Source: Kitasatospora sp. SUK 42
GTDB taxonomy: Bacteria; Actinomycetota; Actinomycetes; Streptomycetales; Streptomycetaceae
Direction of reading: 5' to 3'
Assembly (NCBI RefSeq): GCF_015776785.2
Contig: NZ_LFMD02000002.1
Span: forward strand, 1,425,329 to 1,489,328
DNA length: 64,000 nucleotides
Part shown: piece after piece, positions 8,407 to 17,772 of the stretch
Position numbering within the stretch: the stretch's first letter is position 1
Layout: each line of letters starts with the position of its first letter
Translations under genes and position numbers: made by a program
The notes under the pieces: generated by a model
The model's input: only the letters and a program-made list of their open reading frames with translations
Databases searched by the model: none
Told to the model about the DNA's origin: nothing

Positions 8407-9117
8407 CTACGCCGTCTTGTACCCGCGGTGCAGCGCCACGATCCCGCCCGTCAGGTTCCGCCAGGCGACCTTCGACCAGCCGCCGTCCTGCATCCGGGCG
8501 GCCAGCGAGGGCTGGTCCGGCCAGGCCCGGATCGACTCGGCGAGGTACACGTACGCGTCGGGGTTGCTGCTGACCGCGGTGGCGACCGGCGGCAGCGCGC
8601 GCATCAGGTACTCGGTGTAGACCGTGCGGAACGGCGTCCAGGTCGGCGTGGAGAACTCGCAGATCACCAGCTTGCCGCCGGGCTTGGTGACCCGGTGCAT
8701 CTCGCGCAGCGCCGCGTCCGTGTCGTGGACGTTGCGCAGCGCGAAGGAGATCGTCACCGAGTCGAAGGTGTCGTCCGCGAACGGCAGCTTGGTGGCGTCG
8801 CCCGCGGTGAGCGGCAGCTCGGGGTGGCGGCGCTTGCCTTCGGCGAGCATGCCGACCGAGAAGTCGCACGGGACGACCTTGGCCCCGGCGTCCGCGAAGG
8901 GCAGCGAGGAGGTGCCGGTGCCGGCGCCGAGGTCGAGCACGAGGTCCCCCGGTCCGGCGTCCACCGTCTCGGCCACCGCCCGGCGCCAGGCGCGGGCCTG
9001 GCCGAGGGAGAGCACGTCGTTGGTGAGGTCGTACTTGGCCGCGACGTCGTCGAACATGGCGGCGACTTCGTGCGGCTGCTTGTCCAGAGAGGCTCGGGTC
9101 ACGACCCCATTGTTCAC
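8407..9117 (-). CDS. menG: Demethylmenaquinone C-methyltransferase
   Basis: A 236-residue class I SAM methyltransferase of the UbiE/MenG family, which adds the C-3 methyl to demethylmenaquinone as the last step of menaquinone synthesis. Motif I is [13 protein letters not shown] (about 59-71). [20 protein letters not shown] near residue 21 is the UbiE signature, and [20 protein letters not shown] with [14 protein letters not shown] completes it. Length fits the family. The ATG at 9117 was chosen as the only start giving the normal N-terminus ([19 protein letters not shown]). Actinomycetes using the futalosine route still need this enzyme, in line with mqnC and mqnA nearby. Confidence 0.92.
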   Translation of the reverse strand: MNNGVVTRASLDKQPHEVAAMFDDVAAKYDLTNDVLSLGQARAWRRAVAETVDAGPGDLVLDLGAGTGTSSLPFADAGAKVVPCDFSVGMLAEGKRRHPELPLTAGDATKLPFADDTFDSVTISFALRNVHDTDAALREMHRVTKPGGKLVICEFSTPTWTPFRTVYTEYLMRALPPVATAVSSNPDAYVYLAESIRAWPDQPSLAARMQDGGWSKVAWRNLTGGIVALHRGYKTA

Positions 9118-9223
9118 CCTGCGACGGACACCCCGACCAACGGGGCACCGACCAGCGAGGCACCGGGCACGCCGGTCACGCCGGGCCGAACCCCTGGAAG
9201 ACGCCCGCCCCCTCAGTGCTCGC

Positions 9224-9811
9224 TCAGTGCAGCCCGCGCCGTCCGCCCGCCCGCCTCCGCCGCCGGGAGCGCTTGCCGTGCGTTATCGCGGGCATCCCGT
9301 CGGCCAGCGCCCCGGTCGCCAGCGCGAGGTTGGCGGCGAGCCGCCCCTGGCCGCTGCGGACCGCGACGGCCCGCCAGTGCCTGCGGATGCGCAGCATGCA
9401 GATCACGAAGGCCACCGCGGCGACCGGCACGCTGAACCGGGCCAGTCCTATGCCGACCGGCTGCGGGTAGGTGTCGCCGCAGACCCGCACCGCGTCCGGG
9501 TCGTCGGCCGCGTGCTCCAGGCAGACGGCGTCACCGACCCGGGCGCCGTCCGCGAGCGGCAGGGCCGCCGCGGTGTGCGGCTGGCCGCCCGCCCGGTAGC
9601 TGACGGCGCTGTAGGTGCCGCCGCCGGTCGGGAGCTGGGTGATGACGCCCTCGACCCTCACCGGGTGGGCCCCGATCCGGTCGGCCTGGACGGCCTGACG
9701 CCAGCCGAGCAGGCACATGCCGACGGCGAGCACGGCGCTGAGCACGGCGGCGAGGTACCAACCACGGCCCATCCGCGGGGAGCGCGGCGGGGGAACGATC
9801 GCGGTTCGCAT
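9224..9811 (-). CDS. Two-TM membrane protein, DUF3592-like
   Basis: A 195-residue protein with one membrane helix at about residues 18-37 ([20 protein letters not shown]), an extracytoplasmic beta-rich stretch ([20 protein letters not shown] and following), a second helix near 125-145 ([17 protein letters not shown]) and a very basic C-terminus ([14 protein letters not shown]). The helix/beta/helix layout resembles DUF3592 proteins, of unknown function. ATG 9811 is a plausible start. It precedes menG by 106 bases on the same strand, but nothing in it indicates a menaquinone role. Confidence 0.65.
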   Translation of the reverse strand: MRTAIVPPPRSPRMGRGWYLAAVLSAVLAVGMCLLGWRQAVQADRIGAHPVRVEGVITQLPTGGGTYSAVSYRAGGQPHTAAALPLADGARVGDAVCLEHAADDPDAVRVCGDTYPQPVGIGLARFSVPVAAVAFVICMLRIRRHWRAVAVRSGQGRLAANLALATGALADGMPAITHGKRSRRRRRAGGRRGLH

Positions 9812-10068
9812 GGTTCCTGTCCTGGTGCCTTCGGGGCCGGGGACACGGCCCCGCCGTCCGCGGTCACGGACGGTGGTGTGGTGAGGGTACGGAGTGAGCT
9901 GTTCGGGATCGTATCCGCTGGCGGCCCCTCAGGTCACGGCGAAGGGGGAATCACCCATCGGCGCGGGCACCGGAGTTCAGGCGCACACGAAGGAAGTCCG
10001 GTGCGCCGCAGGGCAATCCGGCTACTGACGAGTACGTCACACCGGCCCGGTGCCGGGCGGCGCGCTCC

Positions 10069-10782
10069 TCACCGCCGCCGGTACACCAACCGTCCGCCCA
10101 GGACGGTCGCCAGGCATCCGCCCGGCAGCGGCTCGGCACCGCTCTCCCCCGCGGCCGCGAACACCGCGAAGTCCGCCCGGCCGCCGACCGTCACCCGCCC
10201 GTACACGGCCCGCGCCAGCGGCAGCCCCGCCAGCGGGTCCAGTACCTCGGCGCCGACCGGCGTCCCAGCACCGTCCAACGCCCCGGCGCCGCCCAGCGCC
10301 CCCGCACCGCCCGACGCCACACCACCCGACACCCCGCCGCCCGGCAGCACCACCAGCCCGGAGCGCGCCACCGCCGTCCGCACCGATGCCCGCTCGAAGG
10401 GCCCGGCCACCGCCGTCACCCCGAACCCGAGCATCCGCTGCAACCCCCGCCGCGCACTCGCCCCGCACCGCGCCTCGTCGGCGGACCCGCCCGACCCCAC
10501 CAGCCCGTCCGCCACCGGTTCGACGCCGATCTCCTCCCGCGGGTCCGGGTGGTAGTCCCGCTCCAACAGCCGCTGCCCGTGAGGGTTCCGCAGCCCGGGC
10601 GTGAGCACCGCCGCGCCCCAGTCCCGCACCCGCGCCTCCGGGTGCGCCGCCGCCAGCTCCGCGTACGGCCCGACGGCCTCGACGCGCTCGCCGCGCACCA
10701 CCACCGCCCCGTCGGCGAAGGACGGGGCGGCGGGATCGGCCGGATCGGGCAGCACGAGGGCCGCCCGGTGCAGGGTCAACAC
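10069..10782 (-). CDS. Truncated amidohydrolase (imidazolonepropionase-like) domain protein beside mqnC
   Basis: About 237 residues. The N-terminus (LTLHRAALVLPDPADP to AAVLTPGLRNPHGQRLL) and C-terminus (VTVGGRADFAVFAAAGE to GGRLVYRRR) match the composite beta-sandwich of amidohydrolases, but most of the metal-binding TIM barrel between them is absent. The usual HxH after PGL is replaced by NPHGQ. It is unlikely to be an active deaminase or hydrolase. It contains a Gly/Ala repeat (GGAGALGGAGALDGAG). GTG 10782 lies 14 bases after the mqnC stop, so the two are probably co-transcribed. I infer a link to menaquinone synthesis only from this position. Confidence 0.65.
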   Translation of the reverse strand: MLTLHRAALVLPDPADPAAPSFADGAVVVRGERVEAVGPYAELAAAHPEARVRDWGAAVLTPGLRNPHGQRLLERDYHPDPREEIGVEPVADGLVGSGGSADEARCGASARRGLQRMLGFGVTAVAGPFERASVRTAVARSGLVVLPGGGVSGGVASGGAGALGGAGALDGAGTPVGAEVLDPLAGLPLARAVYGRVTVGGRADFAVFAAAGESGAEPLPGGCLATVLGGRLVYRRR

Positions 10783-10796
10783 GGCGGCACCCGGGC

Positions 10797-12017
10797 TCAG
10801 TTGTCCAGGATCTTCAGCTCGGGGTGCGCGGTGCCGCCCTCGATCGCCGTGGAGGCGATGTGCGAGGCGACCCGCGGGTCGACCGGGTCGTTGGCCGGGT
10901 CGTCCAGCACCCGCAGGTGCTCGTACGTGGTCGAGCGCTGCGCCGGGACGCGGTCGGCGGTGCGGATGAGGTGGATCAGCTCGGTGAGGTTGGAGCGGTG
11001 CTTGGCACCGGCCGCCGAGACGACGTTCTCCTCCAGCATGACCGAGCCGAGGTCGTCCGCGCCGTAGTGCAGCGACAGCTGGCCGGCCTCCTTGCCGGTG
11101 GTGAGCCAGGAGCCCTGGATGTGGGCGACGTTGTCGAGGAACAGGCGGGCGATCGCGATCATCCGCAGGTACTCGAAGACGGTGGCCTGGGTCGAGCCCT
11201 TCAGGTGGTTGTTCTGCGGCTGGTAGGTGTACGGGATGAAGGCCCGGAAGCCGCCGGTGCGGTCCTGCACGTCGCGGATCATCCGCAGGTGCTCGATCCG
11301 CTCGGCGTTGGTCTCGCCGGTGCCCATCAGCATGGTGGAGGTGGACTCGACGCCCAGGCCGTGCGCGGCCTCCATGATCTCCAGCCAGCGCTCGCCCGAC
11401 TCCTTCAGCGGGGCGATCGCCTTGCGCGGGCGCTCCGGCAGCAGCTCGGCGCCGGCGCCGGCGAAGGAGTCCAGGCCCGCCTTGTGGATCCGGGTGATGG
11501 CCTCCTCGATGGAGACGCCCGAGATCCGGGCCATGTGGTCGACCTCGGAGGCGCCCAGCGAGTGGATCACCAGCTGCGGGAACTCGGCCTTGATCGCCGA
11601 GAACGCGCGCTCGTAGTACTCCACGCCGTAGTCGGGGTGGTGACCGCCCTGGAACATGATCTGGGTGCCGCCCAGCTCGACCGTCTCGGCGCAGCGGCGC
11701 AGGATCTCGTCGAGCTCTCGGGACCAGCCCTTGTCGCTCTTCGGCGGCACGTAGAAGGCGCAGAACTTGCACGCCGTCACGCACACGTTGGTGTAGTTGA
11801 TGTTGCGCTCGATGATGTACGTCGCGATGTGCTCGGTACCGGCGTAGCGGCGGCGGCGCACCGCGTCGGCGGCGGAGCCGAGCGCGTGCAGCGGCGCCGA
11901 GCGGTAGAGCTCCAGCGCCTCCTCCGGGGTGATCCGGCCGCCGGCGGCGGCCCGGTCGAGCACGGCCTGCAGGTCGGTGCTGGACGCATCGAGGGTGGTC
12001 GCTGCGAGCTCGGTCAC
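10797..12017 (-). CDS. mqnC: Cyclic dehypoxanthinyl futalosine synthase (radical SAM)
   Basis: A 406-residue radical SAM enzyme that cyclises dehypoxanthine futalosine in the futalosine pathway to menaquinone. The 4Fe-4S motif is C79-x3-C83-x2-C86 in NVCVTACKFCAFY. The family sequences MFQGGHHPDYGVEYYE, HSLGASEVDHMARIS and LPGAGAELL-like FAGAGAELLPERPRK are all present, with TYQPQNNHLKG near residue 265. Length is normal. The downstream amidohydrolase-like gene probably shares its transcript. The kinase gene upstream ends 108 bases before the ATG at 12017, and mqnA lies beyond it, so the pathway genes are scattered rather than in one operon. Confidence 0.95.
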   Translation of the reverse strand: MTELAATTLDASSTDLQAVLDRAAAGGRITPEEALELYRSAPLHALGSAADAVRRRRYAGTEHIATYIIERNINYTNVCVTACKFCAFYVPPKSDKGWSRELDEILRRCAETVELGGTQIMFQGGHHPDYGVEYYERAFSAIKAEFPQLVIHSLGASEVDHMARISGVSIEEAITRIHKAGLDSFAGAGAELLPERPRKAIAPLKESGERWLEIMEAAHGLGVESTSTMLMGTGETNAERIEHLRMIRDVQDRTGGFRAFIPYTYQPQNNHLKGSTQATVFEYLRMIAIARLFLDNVAHIQGSWLTTGKEAGQLSLHYGADDLGSVMLEENVVSAAGAKHRSNLTELIHLIRTADRVPAQRSTTYEHLRVLDDPANDPVDPRVASHIASTAIEGGTAHPELKILDN

Positions 12018-12125
12018 CTGGCGGCCTTCTCTCTCTCAAGTGCTACTCGGGTACGGCCGAACCAGCCTACGCCAGCCCTTTCCAGCGCCCGCGTCAGCCC
12101 GCTGAGCTGCGCTTCCGAACCCGCC

Positions 12126-13895
12126 TCAGCCCGCCGCCCCGGTCGCCTTGCGCATCGTCCCCGCCGGGTTCCCGGCCGCCGGGTCGGCGGAGGTGAAGCG
12201 GATCGTCCCGTCGGCCTGGAGGGTGAGGGTCTCCGCGTCGGCGCCGCCGGTGCAGGCGCCGGGCATCGAGGAGCGGACCAGCCGGGACTGGAACACCAGC
12301 CTGGTCGCGGAGGCGGACTTGAGCGTCCAGGCGCCCTCGCAGCTGATCGAGATCAGGCCGGAGAGGGCGTTGCGGCTGGTGGTGGCCTCCTCGCCGATCG
12401 CCGCCGGACGGACGGTGAGCGTCGTGGTGCCGCCGGGCAGTCCCTTGTCCGTGACCATCTCCCCGCTCCAGGTGCCGAGGAACGCGGCCGGCACCACGTT
12501 CGGCCCACCCGTCCCGGGCGCCGAGGCCGAAGCCGACCCGGTGGCCGGGGCCGCACCGGTGGCCGGGGCCGACGCGGCCCCGGACGCGGAAGCGGGCGCC
12601 GTGGCCGTCCCCGAAGCGAGGGCCCCGCTCGGCGGGGCGGCCTGGCCCGGGTGGACGGACACCCCCGGCAGCGGCCCCACGGTCGCCACCGGCGCCGGCA
12701 GCCGGTCCCGGTGCAGCCACGCGTACAGCCCGTACCCGCCGCCCCCGAGCCCCGCGGCCACCACCGCGGCCACCGCCAGGGCCCCGGCCCGCCGCCGCCA
12801 CGCCGGCACGGAGTCACTCGACCGCACGGGCCCCGGCGGCAGGTACCCCTTCGACACGAAGTCCGACGCGGAGTCGGGCACGGAGCCGGGCGCGGAGTCG
12901 GGCACGGGGCCGGGCACGGAGTTCGACACGAAGGTCGGCGAGGGCACCGGCCCGGCCGCCTCCCCCTCCCCGGACCCCGCCCCCTCCGGCTCCCCGTCCA
13001 GGTCCAGCAGTTCCACCGCCGCCCGGCCCACCCCCGCCGCCAGCGCCGCCGGCAGCCAGCCGCCCTGCGCCAGCCGGGTGGCGGCCGCGCCGTCCCCGTC
13101 CAGCCGGGCGCGCAGCCGCTGCGGGGTGGGCCGGGCGGCCGGATCCTTGGCCAGGCAGTCGAGGACGATCGTGCGCAGCGGGTCGGGCAGCCCGGCCACG
13201 TCCGGTTCCTCGTGGAGCACCCGGTAGAGGAGGACGGCCGCGCTGACCCCCTCCCCGAAGGGGTGGACCCCGGTGGCGGCGTAGGCCAGGACGGCGCCGA
13301 GCGAGAAGACATCCCCGGCCGGTCCGACCGGCTGGCCGTTCGCCTGCTCGGGGGACATGAAGCCCGGCGAGCCGACCACATAACCCGAACGGGTGAGCCC
13401 GGCGGCCGCGTCCAGCGCCCGGGCGATGCCGAAGTCGATCAGCCGCGGCCCGTCCAGGGTCAGCAGCACGTTGGACGGCTTGACGTCGCGGTGGACGAGG
13501 CCGAGCCCGTGGACGTGGGCGAGCGCCTCGGCGAGCCCGACGCCGAGCGAGCGGACGGACGGTTCGGGGAGCGGCCCGTACGTCCGGACGGCGGTGGCGA
13601 GCGCGGGGCCCGCGACGTAGCCGGTGGCGACCCAGGGCCGCCCGCCCTCGGTGTCGGCGTCCAGGACGGGAGCGGTCCAGGCGCCGCCGACCCGCCGGGC
13701 CGCGGCGACCTCCTGGCGGAACCGGGCGCGGAACTCGGGGTCGTCGGCGAGTTCCGGGCGCACGACCTTGACGGCGACGGTGCGCCCGCCGGCCGTCCGG
13801 CCGAGGTAGACCCGGCCCATCCCGCCCGAACCGAGCCGCCGCAGCAGCCGGTAGGCGCCCACCCTGCGCGGGTCGTCCGACTCCAGTGCCCCCAT
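12126..13895 (-). CDS. Transmembrane Ser/Thr protein kinase (PASTA-less, Pkn type)
   Basis: A 589-residue bacterial Hanks-type kinase. The glycine loop LGSGGMGRVYLG is at 21-32, the ATP lysine K43 in VAVKVV, the catalytic loop HRDVKPSNV at 135-143, and IDFGIAR at 153-159. The kinase domain is followed by a Pro/Ser-rich linker, one membrane helix (about 370-392) and an extracytoplasmic Ala/Pro-rich region. The terminal ~115-residue domain (FLGTWSGEMVTDKGLPG to TIRFTSADPAAGNP) resembles those on many streptomycete kinases. ATG 13895 places the kinase domain at once. The ligand and substrates are unknown. It sits between mqnA and mqnC without an obvious functional link. Confidence 0.9.
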   Translation of the reverse strand: MGALESDDPRRVGAYRLLRRLGSGGMGRVYLGRTAGGRTVAVKVVRPELADDPEFRARFRQEVAAARRVGGAWTAPVLDADTEGGRPWVATGYVAGPALATAVRTYGPLPEPSVRSLGVGLAEALAHVHGLGLVHRDVKPSNVLLTLDGPRLIDFGIARALDAAAGLTRSGYVVGSPGFMSPEQANGQPVGPAGDVFSLGAVLAYAATGVHPFGEGVSAAVLLYRVLHEEPDVAGLPDPLRTIVLDCLAKDPAARPTPQRLRARLDGDGAAATRLAQGGWLPAALAAGVGRAAVELLDLDGEPEGAGSGEGEAAGPVPSPTFVSNSVPGPVPDSAPGSVPDSASDFVSKGYLPPGPVRSSDSVPAWRRRAGALAVAAVVAAGLGGGGYGLYAWLHRDRLPAPVATVGPLPGVSVHPGQAAPPSGALASGTATAPASASGAASAPATGAAPATGSASASAPGTGGPNVVPAAFLGTWSGEMVTDKGLPGGTTTLTVRPAAIGEEATTSRNALSGLISISCEGAWTLKSASATRLVFQSRLVRSSMPGACTGGADAETLTLQADGTIRFTSADPAAGNPAGTMRKATGAAG

Positions 13896-14124
13896 GCCCC
13901 GTACGCTCCCCTCGCCCTCGCCCGCGCGGCTCCCGGGCGGGTGCCCGGCCGCGCGCACGCCGCTTCCGGGGCGCGCCCCGCGGACCGGCCGTCGGACCGG
14001 CCGTCGGACGCGCCTCGGGAGCAGACCGTACCGGGCCTGACCGACCGCCCGCTCAGCCCGTCGGCGGCCCCGGAAGCCCAGGGGCCCAGGGGCCCGAGAG
14101 CCTGGAGGCTCGGAGGGCCGGGCC

Positions 14125-15042
<918 letters not shown>

Positions 15043-15349
15043 TTAGCTGTTCGTGAGCCTCCCCGCAGCGTATGCCTGCCGTTCGCGGCGCCCCGCACCG
15101 GCCACCCGACACGCGTGCGCGCTGTCCCCGGCCCCCGCGCGCACCCCCGCTCAGACCGTCTCCGTCCGCCTCCGGCCGCCTCCGCGGACGCTTTCGATCA
15201 CGTGCTCGCACGCCCTCAACAGGCTTGCCCGCACCCGCTCCCACGCCTGACGACACGCGCCGTCCACGCCCCGATCGACCCCTGGTCGTCACAGCGGCCG
15301 CATGCTAGCGTTGCCCTCAGTTGCAGTTTGATTCCCCTTGCAGTACTTG

Positions 15350-15381
15350 AAGCCTGCGGAGCATGTAACCGCGGGCTTTTT
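15350..15381 (+). promoter_or_regulatory. Hairpin plus U-run in the cold-shock gene leader (attenuator-like)
   Basis: Stem AAGCCTGCGG (15350-15359) pairs with CCGCGGGCTT (15369-15378), with one G-U and a 9-base loop. It runs directly into a T-tract at 15377-15381, followed by a second T-run. This is a textbook intrinsic-terminator shape, but it lies 115 bases upstream of the csp ATG inside the presumed leader. Leader structures controlling csp expression are known in bacteria; attenuation here is inference. The rest of the 465-base gap upstream of the csp gene shows no gene. Confidence 0.6.
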
Positions 15382-15495
15382 GTAGTTTTTCAGCAATATC
15401 GAAAAATTTCGGACTCGTCCGGAGGCAGGGCGATCAGCGCAGCGGACCGGGTGCCACACGGTGTGGCCCCCGACACGCATCGCAAGGAGAACGGC

Positions 15496-15699
15496 ATGGC
15501 TCAGGGAACCGTCAAGTGGTTCAACGCTGAGAAGGGCTTCGGCTTCATCGCCCAGGAGGGCGGCGGCCCCGACGTCTTCGTCCACTACTCCGCCATCAAC
15601 GCGAACGGCTTCCGTTCGCTGGAGGAGAACCAGGCGGTCACCTTCGACGTCACCCAGGGCCCGAAGGGCCCGCAGGCGGAGAACGTCACCGCTGTCTGA
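15496..15699 (+). CDS. Cold-shock domain protein (CspA/ScoF family)
   Basis: A 67-residue single cold-shock OB-fold. RNP1 is KGFGFI at 13-18 and RNP2 is VFVHY at 27-31, flanked by [11 protein letters not shown] and the C-terminal GPQAENVT. Such proteins bind single-stranded RNA and DNA and melt mRNA structure; in streptomycetes there are several, many constitutive. AAGGAGA sits eight bases upstream of the ATG. A long AT-richer leader with an attenuator-like hairpin precedes it and a strong terminator follows, so it is a monocistronic unit. Confidence 0.95.
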   Translation: MAQGTVKWFNAEKGFGFIAQEGGGPDVFVHYSAINANGFRSLEENQAVTFDVTQGPKGPQAENVTAV

Positions 15700-15790
15700 C
15701 CATCCTCTGATGTTCTGATCGCTCAGGACCCGTTCGGGTCCATCGGCGGCTCCCGACAGCCGTCACCGTGAGCACAAGAGCAACACCCAA

Positions 15791-15818
15791 GGGGGCCTGC
15801 CCATCGTGGCGGGCCCCC
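15791..15818 (+). terminator. Intrinsic terminator of the cold-shock gene
   Basis: GGGGGCCTGCC (15791-15801) pairs with GGCGGGCCCCC (15808-15818), with one T-G pair and a 6-base loop. It is followed by TGCCTTTTC. It lies 92 bases after the csp stop. Confidence 0.8.
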
Positions 15819-15897
15819 TGCCTTTTCTCCGGGAGGACGCGGCCCCGAGGAGACACGGCCCGGGCCAAACGCGGCCCCCGGCCCCCGAGGAGAACGC

Positions 15898-15935
15898 CGA
15901 AGGGCCCTCCCCCGTCACCGGGAGAGGGCCCTTCG
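15898..15935 (-). terminator. Hairpin terminator between convergent csp and symporter genes
   Basis: CGAAGGGCCCTC (15898-15909) pairs perfectly with GAGGGCCCTTCG (15924-15935). It lies 40 bases beyond the symporter stop on the minus strand and could act in both directions. No clear T-tract follows it. Confidence 0.6.
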
Positions 15936-15974
15936 GCTGTCAAGCGGGTGTCGTGCGCGCCCCGCGGTCCGGGA

Positions 15975-17324
15975 TCAGGCCGTCGCCGTGGCCCCCGCGC
16001 CGCTCTGCGCCGGGATGACGGCCTTCGGCGCGTCCTCCTCGTACAGGTCGCCGGAGGGGTTGTTGTACGCGGCCACGTCCAGGATGTTCTCCCGGGCCGC
16101 GACCACGATCGGCACCACGACCTGGCCGGCGACGTTGGTCGCGGTCCGCATCATGTCCAGGATCGGGTCGATGGCGAGCAGCAGGCCGACGCCCTCCAGC
16201 GGCAGGCCCAGGGTGGACAGGGTCAGCGTCAGCATGATGATCGCGCCGGTGAGGCCCGCGGTGGCGGCCGAACCGACCACCGAGACGAAGGCGATCAGGA
16301 TGTAGTCCTTGATGCCCAGCTCGATGTTGAAGACCTGGGCGACGAAGATCGCGGCGACGGCCGGGTAGACCGCGGCGCAGCCGTCCATCTTGGTGGTGGC
16401 GCCGAACGGCACGGAGAAGGAGGCGTACTCGCTGGGGACGCCGAGGCGCTCGGTGACGCGGCGGGTGACCGGCAGGGTGCCGACCGAGGAGCGCGAGACG
16501 AAGGCCAGCTGGATCGCGGGCCAGGCGCCCTTGAAGAAGTGCAGCGGGTTGAGCCCGGCGGCGAAGCGCAGCACCAGCGAGTAGACGACGAACAGGACCA
16601 GCGCGCAGCCGACGTAGATGTCGAGGGTCAGCGTGGCGAAGGGCTTGAGCAGGTCCCAGCCGTACTTGGCGACGGACTTGCCGATCAGGCCGAGGGTGCC
16701 GAGCGGGGAGAGCCGGATGACCCACCACAGGGCGGTCTGGGTCAGCTCCAGCACGGACTCGCTGATCTTGAGGATCGGCTCGGCCTTGGCACCGATCTTG
16801 ATGATCGCGGCGCCGACCACGACCGCCATGAAGACGATCTGCAGCACGTTCACCTTGACGAAGGCGTCGACGATGTTGGTCGGGAAGATCCCGGTCAGGA
16901 AGTCGATCCAGGTGCCCTTGGAGTCGAGCGCCTTGAGGCCCTCGGTCTTCAGGTTGGTGCCCTTGCCGGGGTTGGTCAGCAGGCCCAGGCCCAGGCCGAT
17001 GCCGACCGCGATCAGCGAGGTGATCATGAACCAGAGCAGGGTGCGGGTGGCCAGGCGGGCCGCGTTGGTGACGTTGCGCAGGTTGGCGACGCTCACCACG
17101 ATCGCGGTGAACACCAGCGGCGGGACGGCCAGCTTGAGCAGCTGGACGAAGATCTTGCCGATGGTCTCCAGGGTGGTGGCCAGCCAGGAGATGTCGGCGG
17201 CGCGGGCCAGGTAGCCGAGGCCGACGCCGAGCACGAGGCCGGCGACGATCTGCACCCAGAACGGCGTCTTGCGGATGCGGGTGAGCACGGACGGCGACGA
17301 GGTCGCCTCGGGCGCTGTGGACAT
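15975..17324 (-). CDS. Dicarboxylate/amino acid:cation symporter (DAACS family)
   Basis: A 449-residue glutamate-transporter-fold symporter, taking up C4-dicarboxylates or acidic amino acids with Na+ or H+. The family's serine-rich loop is VSRSSVGTLPVT, the HP/TM7 motif is FGATTKMDGCAAVYPAVAAI (an NMDGT variant), and the TM8 region has AIDPILDMMRTATNVAGQ. The N-terminus KTPFWVQIVAGLVLGVGLGY is the first helix. ATG 17324 was chosen because upstream residues are low-complexity and the family starts just before helix 1. The promoter is probably the AT-rich region near 17,570-17,620. Confidence 0.9.
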   Translation of the reverse strand: MSTAPEATSSPSVLTRIRKTPFWVQIVAGLVLGVGLGYLARAADISWLATTLETIGKIFVQLLKLAVPPLVFTAIVVSVANLRNVTNAARLATRTLLWFMITSLIAVGIGLGLGLLTNPGKGTNLKTEGLKALDSKGTWIDFLTGIFPTNIVDAFVKVNVLQIVFMAVVVGAAIIKIGAKAEPILKISESVLELTQTALWWVIRLSPLGTLGLIGKSVAKYGWDLLKPFATLTLDIYVGCALVLFVVYSLVLRFAAGLNPLHFFKGAWPAIQLAFVSRSSVGTLPVTRRVTERLGVPSEYASFSVPFGATTKMDGCAAVYPAVAAIFVAQVFNIELGIKDYILIAFVSVVGSAATAGLTGAIIMLTLTLSTLGLPLEGVGLLLAIDPILDMMRTATNVAGQVVVPIVVAARENILDVAAYNNPSGDLYEEDAPKAVIPAQSGAGATATA

Positions 17325-17583
17325 GGGGGTGCGACTCCGGGGGAGGGCGTTGCTGACGGTGGGGCGTGGGGCGGAGGGGGGCGGCACGGCGGGGGGCCGG
17401 ACGGGAGAGGTCTCGGACCCCGGTCAGGGGCGTGCCGCCGGAATACAGCCCATGGCGCGACAGCGGCGCGGGCTGTCCACAACACCGCTCAGAGCGCACG
17501 GGCCGGCGGCGCCGGGCAGCGGGCCCGTGCCGTGCATCCGCAGTGCGTCTGAGGTGGTCACGGTCGAAAGATTAGCAGCAAAG

Positions 17584-17615
17584 GTTTGAGATGTTCAAAG
17601 TACTTGTTTGAGATG
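17584..17615. promoter_or_regulatory. Direct repeats GTTTGAGATG upstream of the symporter gene
   Basis: GTTTGAGATG occurs at 17584-17593 and 17606-17615, offset by 22 bp (two helical turns). The first copy also forms an inverted repeat TTTGA-gatgt-TCAAA. The stretch is unusually AT-rich for this genome and lies 260 bases upstream of the symporter start, in the 448-base divergent region with the MFS gene. A regulator-binding site is plausible; the rest of the gap shows no gene. Confidence 0.4.
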
Positions 17616-17772
17616 GGGTCCGATCTCGCCACACCCGGAAGCCAGGGTCCGGACACGAACCAGGCTGACGCCCCATCAGTTCACCGCCAAAGTCAGATTG
17701 ACCGACCGCCAGTTATACGTATAACTTTGACGGCGCCCCGCCCTCCCCTGCCCAGACCGGAGAAGAACGCCG

